Shown here one piece after another: positions 1 to 8,986 of a stretch of DNA of 64,000 nucleotides. Source of the DNA: Caldilineaceae bacterium SB0664_bin_27 (GTDB lineage Bacteria > Chloroflexota > Anaerolineae > Caldilineales > Caldilineaceae); assembly GCA_009838625.1 (NCBI GenBank), contig VXRG01000034.1, forward strand, positions 1-64,000. The letters are read 5' to 3'. The position numbers were made by a program, and so were the translations under genes. The notes beneath the pieces are model-generated. The model saw nothing but the letters and a program-made list of their open reading frames with translations. It did no database searches and was not told the DNA's origin. Positions within the stretch are counted from its first letter, which is position 1, and each line of letters opens with the position of its first letter.

Positions 1-35
1 CCTCACTCCTCGATGCATCCCCTCCGCCCGATTAG

Positions 36-64
36 TTGACACCGCAGGTTGGATTCCCTAGAAT
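36..64 (+). promoter_or_regulatory. Sigma70-type promoter of tRNA-Leu
   Basis: TTGACA at 36-41, a 17-base spacer and TAGAAT at 59-64, ending 9 bases before the tRNA. Both hexamers are near consensus and the spacing is ideal. Confidence 0.8.
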
Positions 65-73
65 TGACCCTGC

Positions 74-156
<83 letters not shown>

Positions 157-577
157 CTGCCGCTTTTCTTCCCCCTTTGATTTTCGGGGACGAAGAAGAG
201 CAATTCCACTTCGCCGTTGCTCTCGCACCCAGTTCACTGATGCGAATCGCCGTCCCTTCGGAGTCGAAAGATGGCCAAGGCCTTTTCGAGCCGAGAGCCA
301 TTCTCTGCGTCCTCTTCTGACTGGAGACCAGGGGATTCAATTCTTGTCTGGAGACTGACGGGAGCAGTCAGATGTCAAGGTAAAGCACAGTGGGAAGACA
401 GATTTGACAATCAGTCCCCTCTGAACGAAACTAGGCGCACTTCCCCCGGAAATTGGTCCAATTCAGATTGCCGTCTTGCATCTGAAATTGGCAGGCGGCT
501 GATCGCTCCGTGCGCTCTACGTCCGCCTTTGTCACTTCTATTTGTTTCTTTTCCACAACCCTGAAGGAGGGAAATCA
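157..577. other. Intergenic leader upstream of the peptide ABC operon
   Basis: No open frame here looks like a conserved protein. The only signals I see are a weak promoter candidate at 404-432 and the ribosome binding site at 565-570 belonging to the next gene. No terminator for tRNA-Leu is obvious. Confidence 0.5.
404..432 (+). promoter_or_regulatory. Weak promoter candidate for the peptide ABC operon
   Basis: TTGACA (404-409), 17 bases, then GAAACT (427-432). The -35 is perfect but the -10 is poor. It would give a leader of about 140 bases before the GTG at 578. Confidence 0.3.
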
Positions 578-2641
578 GTGAAGCGAACCAGATTGATCGC
601 GAGTTTATTCCTTATCCTTGGCCTGGTTCTGGCCGGCTGTGGCGGTGGTGCGCCGCAGGAAGCCGAGATGGCCGAAGAACCGGCAATGGAAGAAGAAGCC
701 TCGTCGGAAGATGAGGAGATGGCCGATGATGACATGATGATGGGCGACTTCACCGGGCAGGTCGTGCAGTACAACACCATCGCCGACTATGAAGCGGCCA
801 CAGGTAACGAAATCTCGACATTCCAGCAGTCTCCGATGCTGGATGCCGCAGTCGCGGATGGCACACTGCCCCCGGTTGAAGAGCGGTTGCCGGATGAGCC
901 GCTGGTCATGCAGCCGGCCGACCAGATCGGCGAGTACGGCGGCACCATGCGGAATACGCACGAGGGCAACTTCGACTTCCTCGAGGACCTGCTGCGCGAG
1001 TTCCCGCACGTCTACGGCTCAAACATGCAGGGCGTCCTGCCCAACGTCTTCATGAACGCCGAGACGAGCGCCGACGGTCTCTCGACGACCTTCACGATCC
1101 GCCCGGGCATCAAGTGGTCTGACGGCCATCCCTTTGGCGCCGACGACTTCGTATTCTGGTACGAGGCGATTGCGGCCAACGAAGAGCTGAACCCCAACGG
1201 CGTCAACAACATGAAGGTTGGCGGCGAGATGGGTACGGTCACCAAGGTCGACGAAAATACTATCGTGATGGAATTCAAGGCGCCTTACGGTGTCCTGCTT
1301 GAGCGCCTCAACCGCTGGCGCCCCATGCCCTATGCGCCTGCCCACTATCTGAAGCAGTTCCATCCCGACTACACCGATGCCGCCAAGGTTGACGCCCTGG
1401 CCGAGGAGAGAGGTTTCTCGAACTGGGTTGAGCTGTTCCAGGCCGAGCACGACTGGTACGGCAATCCTGACGAACCGACGATCTTCGCCTGGAAGGCCGT
1501 TACGCGCGGCGCCAGTGTTCCGGTTCAGGAGTTGGAAAGGAACCCTTACTACTGGAAGATCGACACCGCCGGCAACCAGTTGCCCTATGTTGACCGCATC
1601 AACAGACCCAACCTCGGTGACCGCGAAGCGATTCTGCTGGACGTTATCGCCGGCCAGACCGACTACATGAACCCGTATACGCTCGGTTACCTGACCAACT
1701 ATCCGGTCCTCAAGCAGAACGAAGAGAGCGGTGGTTACAGAGTGCTGCCTCAGTTCGGCTGGTCGGACGTGCTGGGCGTGGTAACGTTCAACATGTCGAT
1801 TGACGACGACGTCTTGCGAGAGCTGTTCCGCAACAAGGAGTTCCGCGTTGCGCTGTCGATCGGTTACGATCGCGACAGGATCAACGAGGTCGTATTCAAT
1901 GGGCTCTACAAGCCTTCGCAGGTTGCGCCGCCCGATGCATCGGTCTATAACGGCGCCGACCCGGGCTTCAAGCTGCACACCGAACACGATCCCGATCGAG
2001 CAAATGAGATCCTCGACAGCCTGGGCTTGACCTGGAATGATGACCAGAGCCAGCGTCTGCTGCCCGATGGCCGGCCCTTTGAGCTTTCCGCCCAGGTACA
2101 CACGGGCTGGGTTCAGCAGGTCCCCATCGCCGAGTTGATCGCACAGGGCTGGGAAGACATTGGCCTGAAGACAACTATCGTTCCTCTGGATGGCCGACTG
2201 CATACTGAGCGGCGGCTGGCCGGAGACTACGAGCTCCAGGTCCGCCCCGTCAACTGGGCTGGCCAGGCCCCGATCATCGGTGCCATGCGCGGCGAGCCGA
2301 TGCCTATCAGCAATAGCTGGCTGGTGAACCCGCCGTGGGCCCAGTATGTCATGTCAGGCGGCGCTGAGGGCGAGGAGCCCCCGGACGACGTCAAGCGGCT
2401 CTACGAGATCTTCGAGGAGTTCATCGCCGAGCCGAATGCCCAGGTACGCTTCGACCTGGAATCTGAGATGTATAAGATCCACCAGGACAACCTGTGGGTC
2501 ATTGGCTCGATCAAGCAGCCGGGTGACCTGGAAGCGGTCTGGTACGCGGTCTTCTCGGACCGCATGTACAACATCCCCAACCCGGTAGCCCCTGAGTGGT
2601 ACTACGCCGCTCCCGAAACCTGGGCCTACCGCTCTGAGTAA
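578..2641 (+). CDS. Peptide/opine-type ABC transporter substrate-binding lipoprotein (SBP family 5)
   Basis: Extracytoplasmic receptor of an ABC importer of the Opp/Dpp class, 687 aa. I start at GTG 578 because AGGAGG lies 7 bases upstream and the product then begins with a signal peptide ending in a lipobox (LAGC, Cys near residue 18). A Glu/Met/Asp-rich linker of about 35 residues follows, then the family-5 fold, including the IRPGIKWSDGHPFGADDFVF block typical of these receptors near residue 180. The four genes downstream supply two permeases and two ATPases, so this is a complete importer. Substrate cannot be read from sequence; family members bind peptides, opines, nickel chelates or oligosaccharides. 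At about 690 aa it is longer than DppA (about 535 aa), as is common in Chloroflexota-type receptors. Confidence 0.9.
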   Translation: MKRTRLIASLFLILGLVLAGCGGGAPQEAEMAEEPAMEEEASSEDEEMADDDMMMGDFTGQVVQYNTIADYEAATGNEISTFQQSPMLDAAVADGTLPPVEERLPDEPLVMQPADQIGEYGGTMRNTHEGNFDFLEDLLREFPHVYGSNMQGVLPNVFMNAETSADGLSTTFTIRPGIKWSDGHPFGADDFVFWYEAIAANEELNPNGVNNMKVGGEMGTVTKVDENTIVMEFKAPYGVLLERLNRWRPMPYAPAHYLKQFHPDYTDAAKVDALAEERGFSNWVELFQAEHDWYGNPDEPTIFAWKAVTRGASVPVQELERNPYYWKIDTAGNQLPYVDRINRPNLGDREAILLDVIAGQTDYMNPYTLGYLTNYPVLKQNEESGGYRVLPQFGWSDVLGVVTFNMSIDDDVLRELFRNKEFRVALSIGYDRDRINEVVFNGLYKPSQVAPPDASVYNGADPGFKLHTEHDPDRANEILDSLGLTWNDDQSQRLLPDGRPFELSAQVHTGWVQQVPIAELIAQGWEDIGLKTTIVPLDGRLHTERRLAGDYELQVRPVNWAGQAPIIGAMRGEPMPISNSWLVNPPWAQYVMSGGAEGEEPPDDVKRLYEIFEEFIAEPNAQVRFDLESEMYKIHQDNLWVIGSIKQPGDLEAVWYAVFSDRMYNIPNPVAPEWYYAAPETWAYRSE

Positions 2642-2669
2642 CCAGCTCCAGCAGTCCTTCTGAAACAAT

Positions 2670-2692
2670 GGGAGGCCACCTTGTGGCCTCCC
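2670..2692 (+). promoter_or_regulatory. Intercistronic hairpin after the binding-protein gene
   Basis: A perfect 10-bp inverted repeat (GGGAGGCCAC / GTGGCCTCCC) with a 3-base loop, 28 bases after the binding-protein stop and 18 bases before the permease start. No T run follows, so it is unlikely to be a full terminator. Hairpins in this position are known in other importer operons to protect the receptor mRNA or attenuate read-through; that role here is inferred. Confidence 0.7.
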
Positions 2693-2710
2693 GACTCTGA
2701 GTCAGGACAA

Positions 2711-3697
2711 ATGCTGTTATACATCTTGAGAAGACTGATCGTCATGATTCCTGTGACGATCCTGATCAGTGTCATTGGATTCATAATTATCCAGGCGCCG
2801 CCCGGCGACTTCGTAAGTTCCTACATCGCCGGGCTGGAGGCACAGGGCGATATCATTGAACCGGAGTTGATCGACTCACTGCGGGCGCGCTACGGTCTTG
2901 GTGAACCGATCTATGTACAGTACTTCAAGTGGGTCTCAAGCTTTGTTGAGGGCGATCTCGGTTACTCGATGATCTACCGCGAACCGGTTGTGGACATTAT
3001 TGCCCAGCGGCTGCCGTCCAGCTTTACCATCTCGCTGCTCTCATTGATCCTGGTCTTCGCGATCGGCATCCCCATTGGCATTCTTTCCGCTACAAAACAA
3101 TACTCGCTTGCAGACTATTCGTTTACCGTTGTCGGATTTTTGGGCGTGGCTACCCCCAATTTTCTGCTCGCCCTGGTAGGGCTCTGGCTACTGTTCAAGT
3201 GGACCGGCAACGTCGCGATTGGTCTCTACTCGCCGGAAATGCAGAACGCGCCCTTTGGCATAGCCAAGTTCCTGGACCTGGTTGGCCACATTTGGTTGCC
3301 GGCTCTGATCGTCGGTACTGCGGGAACTGCAGAGTTGATCAGGACGATGCGCGCCAATCTGCTGGACGAGTTACCCAAGCAATATGTCACGGTCGCACGC
3401 GCACGAGGCGTCAAGCCGACGAAACTGCTCTACAAGTACCCCCTGCGCATAGCGATCAATCCTGTGATCAGCACTGTTGGCTGGCTCTTGCCGGTCCTGG
3501 TTGAAGGTGAGGTCCTGGTTTCGCTGGTATTGGGGCTCCCTACGATTGCGCCGGTTCTGCTGGACTCGCTTTTGCAACAGGACATGTTCCTGGCGACGAG
3601 TATTATCATGATTCTGGGAATCCTTACGCTCGTTGGCACTCTTCTATCCGATATTCTTCTGGCTATCGTTGATCCGCGCATCCGGGGGGCGGTATGA
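2711..3697 (+). CDS. ABC transporter permease, DppB/OppB type
   Basis: First inner-membrane permease of the importer, 328 aa from ATG 2711. I prefer this ATG over an in-frame one at 2681, which would place the intercistronic hairpin inside the gene. The N-terminal LLYILRRLIVMIPVTIL segment is the typical first helix of DppB proteins. Five further hydrophobic segments follow, together with the cytoplasmic coupling loop (ELIRTMRANLLDELPKQYV, then ARARGVK) that contacts the ATPases. The stop overlaps the next start by ATGA, showing translational coupling. It pairs with the second permease at 5840-6991. Confidence 0.9.
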   Translation: MLLYILRRLIVMIPVTILISVIGFIIIQAPPGDFVSSYIAGLEAQGDIIEPELIDSLRARYGLGEPIYVQYFKWVSSFVEGDLGYSMIYREPVVDIIAQRLPSSFTISLLSLILVFAIGIPIGILSATKQYSLADYSFTVVGFLGVATPNFLLALVGLWLLFKWTGNVAIGLYSPEMQNAPFGIAKFLDLVGHIWLPALIVGTAGTAELIRTMRANLLDELPKQYVTVARARGVKPTKLLYKYPLRIAINPVISTVGWLLPVLVEGEVLVSLVLGLPTIAPVLLDSLLQQDMFLATSIIMILGILTLVGTLLSDILLAIVDPRIRGAV

Positions 3698-4758
3698 GCG
3701 AGCTTCAACGTGGGGGAACCGCAACTGATGAACTGGCGCCCCCTGCCGGCGGTTTGAACGGCGCGCTGCTGTCGGTGCGCAATCTGCAGACCCATTTCTT
3801 CTCGCGCGAAGGGGTTGTCAAGGCAGTCGACGGCGTCAGTTTCGATGTCAAACCTGGCGAGATTCTCGGAATCGCCGGGGAGAGCGGTTGCGGAAAGAGC
3901 GTGACCAGCCAGTCGATCCTCCGTATCCTTCCCAGGAACGGCAAGATCGTGGGAGGCGAAATCCTCTTCCAAAACGAAGACCAGACGATCGATCTGGCAA
4001 CCGAAGATGCCGATGGCCGTGTACTCAGGGACATTCGGGGCAAAGACATAGCCATGATCTTCCAGGAGCCGATGACTGCATTTAGCCCCGTGCACACCGT
4101 CGGTGACCAGATCATCGAGACGATCCGCATCCACCAGGAAGTTAGCAAGGAGGAGGCGCACGACCAGGCCGTCGAAATGCTGCGACGGGTCGGCATGCCA
4201 AATCCGGCGCGCAACATAGACGAGTATACCTTTAATCTGAGCGGCGGCATGCGACAGCGGGCAATGGTCGCGCTTTCACTCTCTTGCCGACCTAAACTGC
4301 TGATCGCGGATGAGCCGACAACGGCCGTAGACGTGACGATTCAGGCCCAGATGCTTGAGCTGCTTCGGGATATTCAGGCCGATCTGGGCATGGCGATCAT
4401 TATGATTACCCACGATCTGGGTGTAATCGCCGAGCTGACCGACCGGGTCATGATCATGTACCTGGGCAAGGAGGTGGAGCACGGAACGGTTGAGGATGTC
4501 TTTCATCGGCCACAGCATCCCTACACGCGCGGCCTGCTGGCTTCGATCCCAAAAATGGAGCCGGGCAGAGTGGAAATCGAACCGATTGAGGGAGTCGTGC
4601 CCAACCCCTACGCGTTGCCAACCGGCTGCAAGTTTCATACCCGCTGCCCTGACTTTATCGCCGGCGTCTGTGAAAAACACGATCCCCCCCTTACCGAAGT
4701 CGCAAAGGGTCACGAGGTGAGCTGCTTCCTGTACGGCGGCAGGGACCGGCTCGAATGA
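3694..4758 (+). CDS. ABC transporter ATP-binding protein, OppD/DppD type
   Basis: One of two ATPases powering the peptide-type importer, 354 aa, cytoplasmic. Walker A is GESGCGKS at residues 62-69, the signature LSGGMRQR begins near residue 182, and Walker B LLIADE with the following D-loop lies near 203-213. The C-terminal oligopeptide-transporter extension (about residues 290-350) contains the Cys pattern GCKFHTRCP, GVC and SCFLYG found in OppD/DppD proteins. Four-base overlaps with both neighbours indicate one transcription and translation unit. The first 25 residues are not conserved-looking, so a later start is possible. Confidence 0.92.
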   Translation: MSELQRGGTATDELAPPAGGLNGALLSVRNLQTHFFSREGVVKAVDGVSFDVKPGEILGIAGESGCGKSVTSQSILRILPRNGKIVGGEILFQNEDQTIDLATEDADGRVLRDIRGKDIAMIFQEPMTAFSPVHTVGDQIIETIRIHQEVSKEEAHDQAVEMLRRVGMPNPARNIDEYTFNLSGGMRQRAMVALSLSCRPKLLIADEPTTAVDVTIQAQMLELLRDIQADLGMAIIMITHDLGVIAELTDRVMIMYLGKEVEHGTVEDVFHRPQHPYTRGLLASIPKMEPGRVEIEPIEGVVPNPYALPTGCKFHTRCPDFIAGVCEKHDPPLTEVAKGHEVSCFLYGGRDRLE

Positions 4759-5843
4759 CGACAACCACCCGCGCAGAAAACATGAACGAGCGCACCATCA
4801 TCTCGGTTCGCAACCTCGTAAAACATTTCCCAATAGAGACAGGCTTCCTGCGCCGTCAGGTTGGCGTGGTGAAGGCAGTCGATAATGTGAACTTCGACCT
4901 GAACGAGGGCGAAACGCTGGCCTTGGTCGGGGAGAGCGGTTGTGGCAAGACGACAACCAGCCACTGCATCATCCAGGCCCAACGACCTACTGCGGGCCGT
5001 GTTCTCTTCCGGATCGGAGACGCGGACCCGATGGATCTCACGCAGATGGAGAAAGGGGAGCTCAAGGAAGCTCGTCGAAACATCCGCATGATCTACCAGG
5101 ACCCGTATTCATCCTTGAATCCGCGCATGACACTGCTCCAGATTATCGGCGAGCCGCTTGTCATTCATCGCATAGTCAAAGATCAGGACGATCTGCAGGA
5201 GCGGGTAGCGGAACTGCTGCGTCTCGTGCGCCTCGATCCTTCAACGATGAACAGGTATCCCCACGCATTTAGCGGTGGTCAGCGTCAGCGTATCGCCATC
5301 GCACGCGCCCTCTCCCTTTCGCCCAAGGTTGTGATCGCAGATGAGGCAGTGTCGGCCCTGGACGTCTCAGTTCAGGCCCAGATTCTGAACTTGCTCAAGG
5401 AGCTTCAGAACCAGCTCGGCCTCACTTATCTCTTCGTTGCCCACAATCTGGCTGTCGTAAAGTATGAAGCCGATCGGGTGGCCGTCATGTACGCGGGCAA
5501 GATAGTGGAGATCGGCGAAACCGAGGCCTTGTACACGAATCCCAGGCACCCCTACACCGAGGCGTTGATTTCCGCGGCGCCGAATCCCGATCCCGACACA
5601 AAGCACCGGGAGCGAATCGTGCTCTCTGGCGAAGTGGCCGATCCCGGGAACCTGCCGGGCGGTTGCGCTTTCCATCCCCGCTGCCGCTATGCAGAGGACC
5701 GCTGCAGGCAGGAAACGCCGGAGCTGATCGATGTCGGCGGAAGTGAGACTCAATCGCACCAAGCTGCCTGCCATTTCGCAGATAGTCTGGAGCTGACAGG
5801 TATCGCAGGCCCAATTCTGCGCGAGGAAGGTGGAAGCGCATGA
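4755..5843 (+). CDS. ABC transporter ATP-binding protein, OppF/DppF type
   Basis: Second ATPase of the importer, 362 aa. Walker A is GESGCGKT at residues 59-66, followed by the Q-loop YQDPYSSLNPRMT typical of OppF, the signature FSGGQRQRIAIARAL, Walker B VVIADEAVSALD and the H-loop VAHNLAVV. Here DEAVSALD takes the place of the commoner DEPVSALD. The C-terminal domain has the Cys-containing GGCAFHPRCRYAEDRC segment of this family. An internal ATG at residue 10 is an alternative start, but the ATGA overlap with the upstream gene supports the longer form. Confidence 0.92.
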   Translation: MTTTTRAENMNERTIISVRNLVKHFPIETGFLRRQVGVVKAVDNVNFDLNEGETLALVGESGCGKTTTSHCIIQAQRPTAGRVLFRIGDADPMDLTQMEKGELKEARRNIRMIYQDPYSSLNPRMTLLQIIGEPLVIHRIVKDQDDLQERVAELLRLVRLDPSTMNRYPHAFSGGQRQRIAIARALSLSPKVVIADEAVSALDVSVQAQILNLLKELQNQLGLTYLFVAHNLAVVKYEADRVAVMYAGKIVEIGETEALYTNPRHPYTEALISAAPNPDPDTKHRERIVLSGEVADPGNLPGGCAFHPRCRYAEDRCRQETPELIDVGGSETQSHQAACHFADSLELTGIAGPILREEGGSA

Positions 5844-6991
5844 CGCAAGCAGCGGGCGCGGCGCCGATTGACGGAATCGCCGCAGGAGACCAGACGGACC
5901 AGCGAATTCTGGTCGCTTCACAGTGGCAGCTGATCCGCTGGCGCTTTTTTCAGCACAAGCTGGCGGTCATTTCGCTGGTTGTACTGGGACTATTCTACTT
6001 TGTCGCCGTTTTCGCAGAGTTCGTGGCCCCCTACGACCCGTATATCTTCAGAGAAGAACTGACCCTGGCGCCCCCGCACACGGTTCGCTTCATCGACCCT
6101 GAAGGGAACTTCCATCTCCGTCCCTTTGTACACCCATTTGAGAAAAGCCTGGACCCGGAAACTTACGCCGCGATCTTCGTGGAAGATGAAACGGTAATGC
6201 AGCCGCTGGGGCTTTTTGTGCGCGGCGACCCGTACAAACTGTGGGGTCTCTTCGAAAGCGAGATTCATCTGTTCGGTCTGCAGGATCCGGAGGCCCGCCT
6301 TTCGCTGCTGGGACAGGATACGGTGGGGCGCGATCTCTTTACCCGAATCGTATATGGCGCCCGCATCTCGCTCACCATTGGTCTGGTGGGCGTCGCCATG
6401 AGTTTTTTCCTGGGCATCTTGATTGGCGGACTGTCCGGCTACCTGGGCGGCACGGTGGATATGGTGATCCAGCGAGTCATTGAATCACTGCGCGCGCTGC
6501 CGACGCTGCCGCTGTGGATGGCTCTGAGTATTGCGCTGCCCTCGGACTGGCCCGTGGTGAGGACCTATTTTGCAATCGTCCTCATTTTGTCCATTGTCGG
6601 CTGGACCAGTATCGCGCGTGTTGTTCGCGGGCGCTTTTTTGCCCTGAGAGAGGAAGACTTCGTCGGCGCGGCGGAGCTGGATGGGGCGAGCAACCTGCGG
6701 ATCATATTTCGCTACCTGCTGCCCTCCTTTATGAGCTACATAATCGCGCGCCTGACACTGGCCATCCCCCAGATGATCTTGGGCGAGACTGCCCTCAGTT
6801 TCATCGGACTGGGCCTGCAGCCTCCGGCCATAAGCTGGGGCGTACTGCTCAAGGACGCCCAGGCGATTCGTGTTCTTGCGCTTTCACCCTGGCTGCTGTT
6901 GCCGACCGTGTTCGTCGTGGTCAGCATTCTCGCATTCAATTTTGTCGGCGACGGCCTGCGTGACGCTTCCGATCCCTATACGCACGTCTAG
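5840..6991 (+). CDS. ABC transporter permease, DppC/OppC type
   Basis: Second membrane subunit of the importer, 383 aa, coupled to the ATPase gene by an ATGA overlap. It has an N-terminal OppC-like segment (SQWQLIRWRFFQHKLAVIS) with the first helix. An unusually long extracytoplasmic stretch follows, about residues 60-165. Next come the family motif LGQDTVGRDLFTR and the transmembrane core with the coupling loop DFVGAAELDGASNLRIIFR. Typical DppC proteins are about 300 aa, and the extra length lies in the extracytoplasmic insert. It is the last gene of the importer; the PhyH gene starts 73 bases later on the same strand and may be co-transcribed. Confidence 0.9.
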   Translation: MTQAAGAAPIDGIAAGDQTDQRILVASQWQLIRWRFFQHKLAVISLVVLGLFYFVAVFAEFVAPYDPYIFREELTLAPPHTVRFIDPEGNFHLRPFVHPFEKSLDPETYAAIFVEDETVMQPLGLFVRGDPYKLWGLFESEIHLFGLQDPEARLSLLGQDTVGRDLFTRIVYGARISLTIGLVGVAMSFFLGILIGGLSGYLGGTVDMVIQRVIESLRALPTLPLWMALSIALPSDWPVVRTYFAIVLILSIVGWTSIARVVRGRFFALREEDFVGAAELDGASNLRIIFRYLLPSFMSYIIARLTLAIPQMILGETALSFIGLGLQPPAISWGVLLKDAQAIRVLALSPWLLLPTVFVVVSILAFNFVGDGLRDASDPYTHV

Positions 6992-7064
6992 CAATCTCTC
7001 GCCACTCCCAGTCTGTCGCACTGAATCTCCATCGCGTATATTCAGCCAAAGGAAGAACAGAACA

Positions 7065-7946
7065 GTGAATCCATTTGTTGACTCCAGCGACATTAAGGAC
7101 GACGGAAAAGCCCTGCGCCAACAGGCCGACCGCGACGGCTATCTGTTTCTACGAAACTTCGTAGACAAGGAGGCCATCCTTCAGGCCCGGAGAGACATAA
7201 TTACCGTCTTGCGCGAGGTTGGTTGGATCGATGCCGGTCACGACCCCTACGGGACAGAAACAAGCCACCCGCCCCATGTGTCCGGTGAGCCCGAGTTTTC
7301 CCCGGTGTACGATATGGTCCAGGGTTTGGAGTCCTTCCACACCCTCGCCCACGACCGGGCGCTCTTGAGCGTCATCAGCCATCTTCTCGGAAGCGACGTA
7401 CTCCTGCAGCCCAGCAACATTGCCCGATTCATCTTCCCCACGAACCTGGAGCAGACGACCCCGGCCCACCAGGACTTCGTGCACATTCAGGGGACGCCGG
7501 ACGTTTGGACTGCCTGGCTACCCCTGGGCGACTGTCCGCACTCCATGGGTGGCCTGAGCGTGCTGTCCGGGTCGCACAAACATGGGATCCTGCCGGTTTC
7601 GCGGTCCCTCGGCGCGGGGGGACTGAGGGCGCATTTTGAGAAGATCGGCGGCGAGTGGGTCTCGAGTCCTTTTGAGAACGGGGACATACTCTTCTTCCAC
7701 AGCCACACCGTGCACAAAGGTCTGCCCAACCTGTCGGGGGATCGAATCCGGCTGTCGGTAGACTATCGCTACCAGAGGGCATCGGACCCCGTCATGGACT
7801 TAGTCCTGACCCCCCATCAGGGCCGGCTCTCGTGGGAAGAGATCTACAAAGATTGGAAGTCGAAAGAGTTCCAGTATCACTGGGAAAAGTACGAGCTCAT
7901 TCCTGTCGAAAAAGTGCCCGTACAGCCGGTGGAAGAGATGGGCTAG
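7065..7946 (+). CDS. Phytanoyl-CoA dioxygenase family (PhyH) oxygenase
   Basis: Fe(II)/2-oxoglutarate-dependent oxygenase of the PhyH family, 293 aa. The GTG at 7065 is chosen because AAGGAAG lies about 9 bases upstream; the upstream extension in this frame overlaps the permease gene. The iron-binding triad is visible as HQD in TPAHQDFVHIQG (about residues 133-144) and a distal His in FHSHTVHKGLPNLSGDRIRLS, whose Arg would bind 2-oxoglutarate. Its place at the end of a peptide-type importer operon suggests it hydroxylates or oxidatively opens the imported compound, but the substrate is not predictable. Confidence 0.85.
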   Translation: MNPFVDSSDIKDDGKALRQQADRDGYLFLRNFVDKEAILQARRDIITVLREVGWIDAGHDPYGTETSHPPHVSGEPEFSPVYDMVQGLESFHTLAHDRALLSVISHLLGSDVLLQPSNIARFIFPTNLEQTTPAHQDFVHIQGTPDVWTAWLPLGDCPHSMGGLSVLSGSHKHGILPVSRSLGAGGLRAHFEKIGGEWVSSPFENGDILFFHSHTVHKGLPNLSGDRIRLSVDYRYQRASDPVMDLVLTPHQGRLSWEEIYKDWKSKEFQYHWEKYELIPVEKVPVQPVEEMG

Positions 7947-8015
7947 AGGCGCAGAGGCGGAGCGGGTACTGGGGAATGGCATTGAGGTGTTAGTCGACGG
8001 CTCCGGATGTGACGC

Positions 8016-8984
8016 CTACTCGCCTTCGACTTCAGTTAAGGCCGTCGACCACACCCGTTCAGGTCTCAATACCCCTTTCTCAGTGATATAGGCTGTCACC
8101 AGCTTCCCCGGCGTCTTTTCAAGCGGGGGATAGGTCGTCCCGATTCGATCCCCGTCCAAAAGTTCTGAATGCCCGGCCAGTGGTTCGCAGAAGGTCCGCT
8201 CTGGCTGGGCGTCCCGTCTTTGCCCATGGTCCGCTTTGCTGAGGTCGGTCACGGCGAAAAATGGGACCGCAAAATGTTTGGCGACAACTGCGGTAGTCAG
8301 CGAGCCGACCGTATTTGTGAAGGAACCGTCTCTGAAGAATGTTTCCACGCCGACCAATACGGCATCGCACTTGGGCATGGCGAATGCCAGCGCTGCATCG
8401 GGAACTAGCCATTGCCTGCACGTCAGCTCTTTCCCATGACGAAGGATCGGCAGACCCCCGTCGCACGTCCTGCTCTCCGGCACGACCAACTGCAGATTCC
8501 CGTTCTCCTTTGCCAGGGCGGCTACTACCTTGAACACTGTGCTGCTGTAGTCATACAGAAGCAAGCTGTCGGCCCCTGACAGTTGATTCGCCCCTGCGGC
8601 GGCAATAGCGTCCATTCTGCCTTGCCGGTCAGACGCAAGGCGGCGGCGAAAGTCCCTGAGCGCCAGGGACACCTCCTCTACACTGCGGTCGCTTGTCCGC
8701 ATTTCGTCTAGCTGACTGCGCAAAGCGGCAAAACTGTTGACCACCGCAACGGTGAAACGCCCGCGCGTCTTCAAAAAGTAACTGATCAGATTCAGGGCTT
8801 GACCAGCCAGGTCACCCCCCGACCTGGCCGTGCTTTCAACCGCGAGCATCTCCAGGGCCCGGCCATACATCCCGATAACTGCGCTCGTGCCCAAAGGGCC
8901 CGAACTATCGATGACTTCCATCAGTTGGCGGACTGGTTGGGGGAAGGAGGAGAGCTGCCGGTTGTCGTCGGGTGGCGTTTCCAT
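8016..8984 (-). CDS. eIF2B/IF-2B-like family protein lacking isomerase catalytic residues
   Basis: 322-aa protein of the fold shared by eIF2B alpha/beta/delta, MtnA and archaeal ribose-1,5-bisphosphate isomerase. Recognisable blocks are LLLYDYSSTVFKVV, VVPESRTCDGGLPIL, VPDAALAFAM, AVLVGVETFFRDGSFTNTVG and PFFAVTDLSKAD. The active enzymes use a Cys in a THCNxG-type motif and an Asp in GAD; here these positions read YDYSST and GVE, more like the non-catalytic eIF2B alpha. The gene starts 2 bases after the PfkB kinase stop, with its ribosome binding site (GAGGAAG) inside that gene. Linkage to kinase and SIS genes suggests a role in sugar-phosphate sensing or conversion, but function is open. Confidence 0.7.
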   Translation of the reverse strand: METPPDDNRQLSSFPQPVRQLMEVIDSSGPLGTSAVIGMYGRALEMLAVESTARSGGDLAGQALNLISYFLKTRGRFTVAVVNSFAALRSQLDEMRTSDRSVEEVSLALRDFRRRLASDRQGRMDAIAAAGANQLSGADSLLLYDYSSTVFKVVAALAKENGNLQLVVPESRTCDGGLPILRHGKELTCRQWLVPDAALAFAMPKCDAVLVGVETFFRDGSFTNTVGSLTTAVVAKHFAVPFFAVTDLSKADHGQRRDAQPERTFCEPLAGHSELLDGDRIGTTYPPLEKTPGKLVTAYITEKGVLRPERVWSTALTEVEGE

Positions 8985-8986
8985 TC

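Noticed and set aside
1019-2203. 394-aa open frame on the minus strand
   Set aside because: Antisense shadow of the family-5 binding-protein gene; no domain motifs, while the plus-strand frame has a signal peptide, lipobox and family blocks.
8016-8984. Ribose-1,5-bisphosphate or methylthioribose-1-phosphate isomerase
   Set aside because: The fold fits, but the catalytic Cys and Asp motifs are replaced by YDYSST and GVE, so I kept only the family call.
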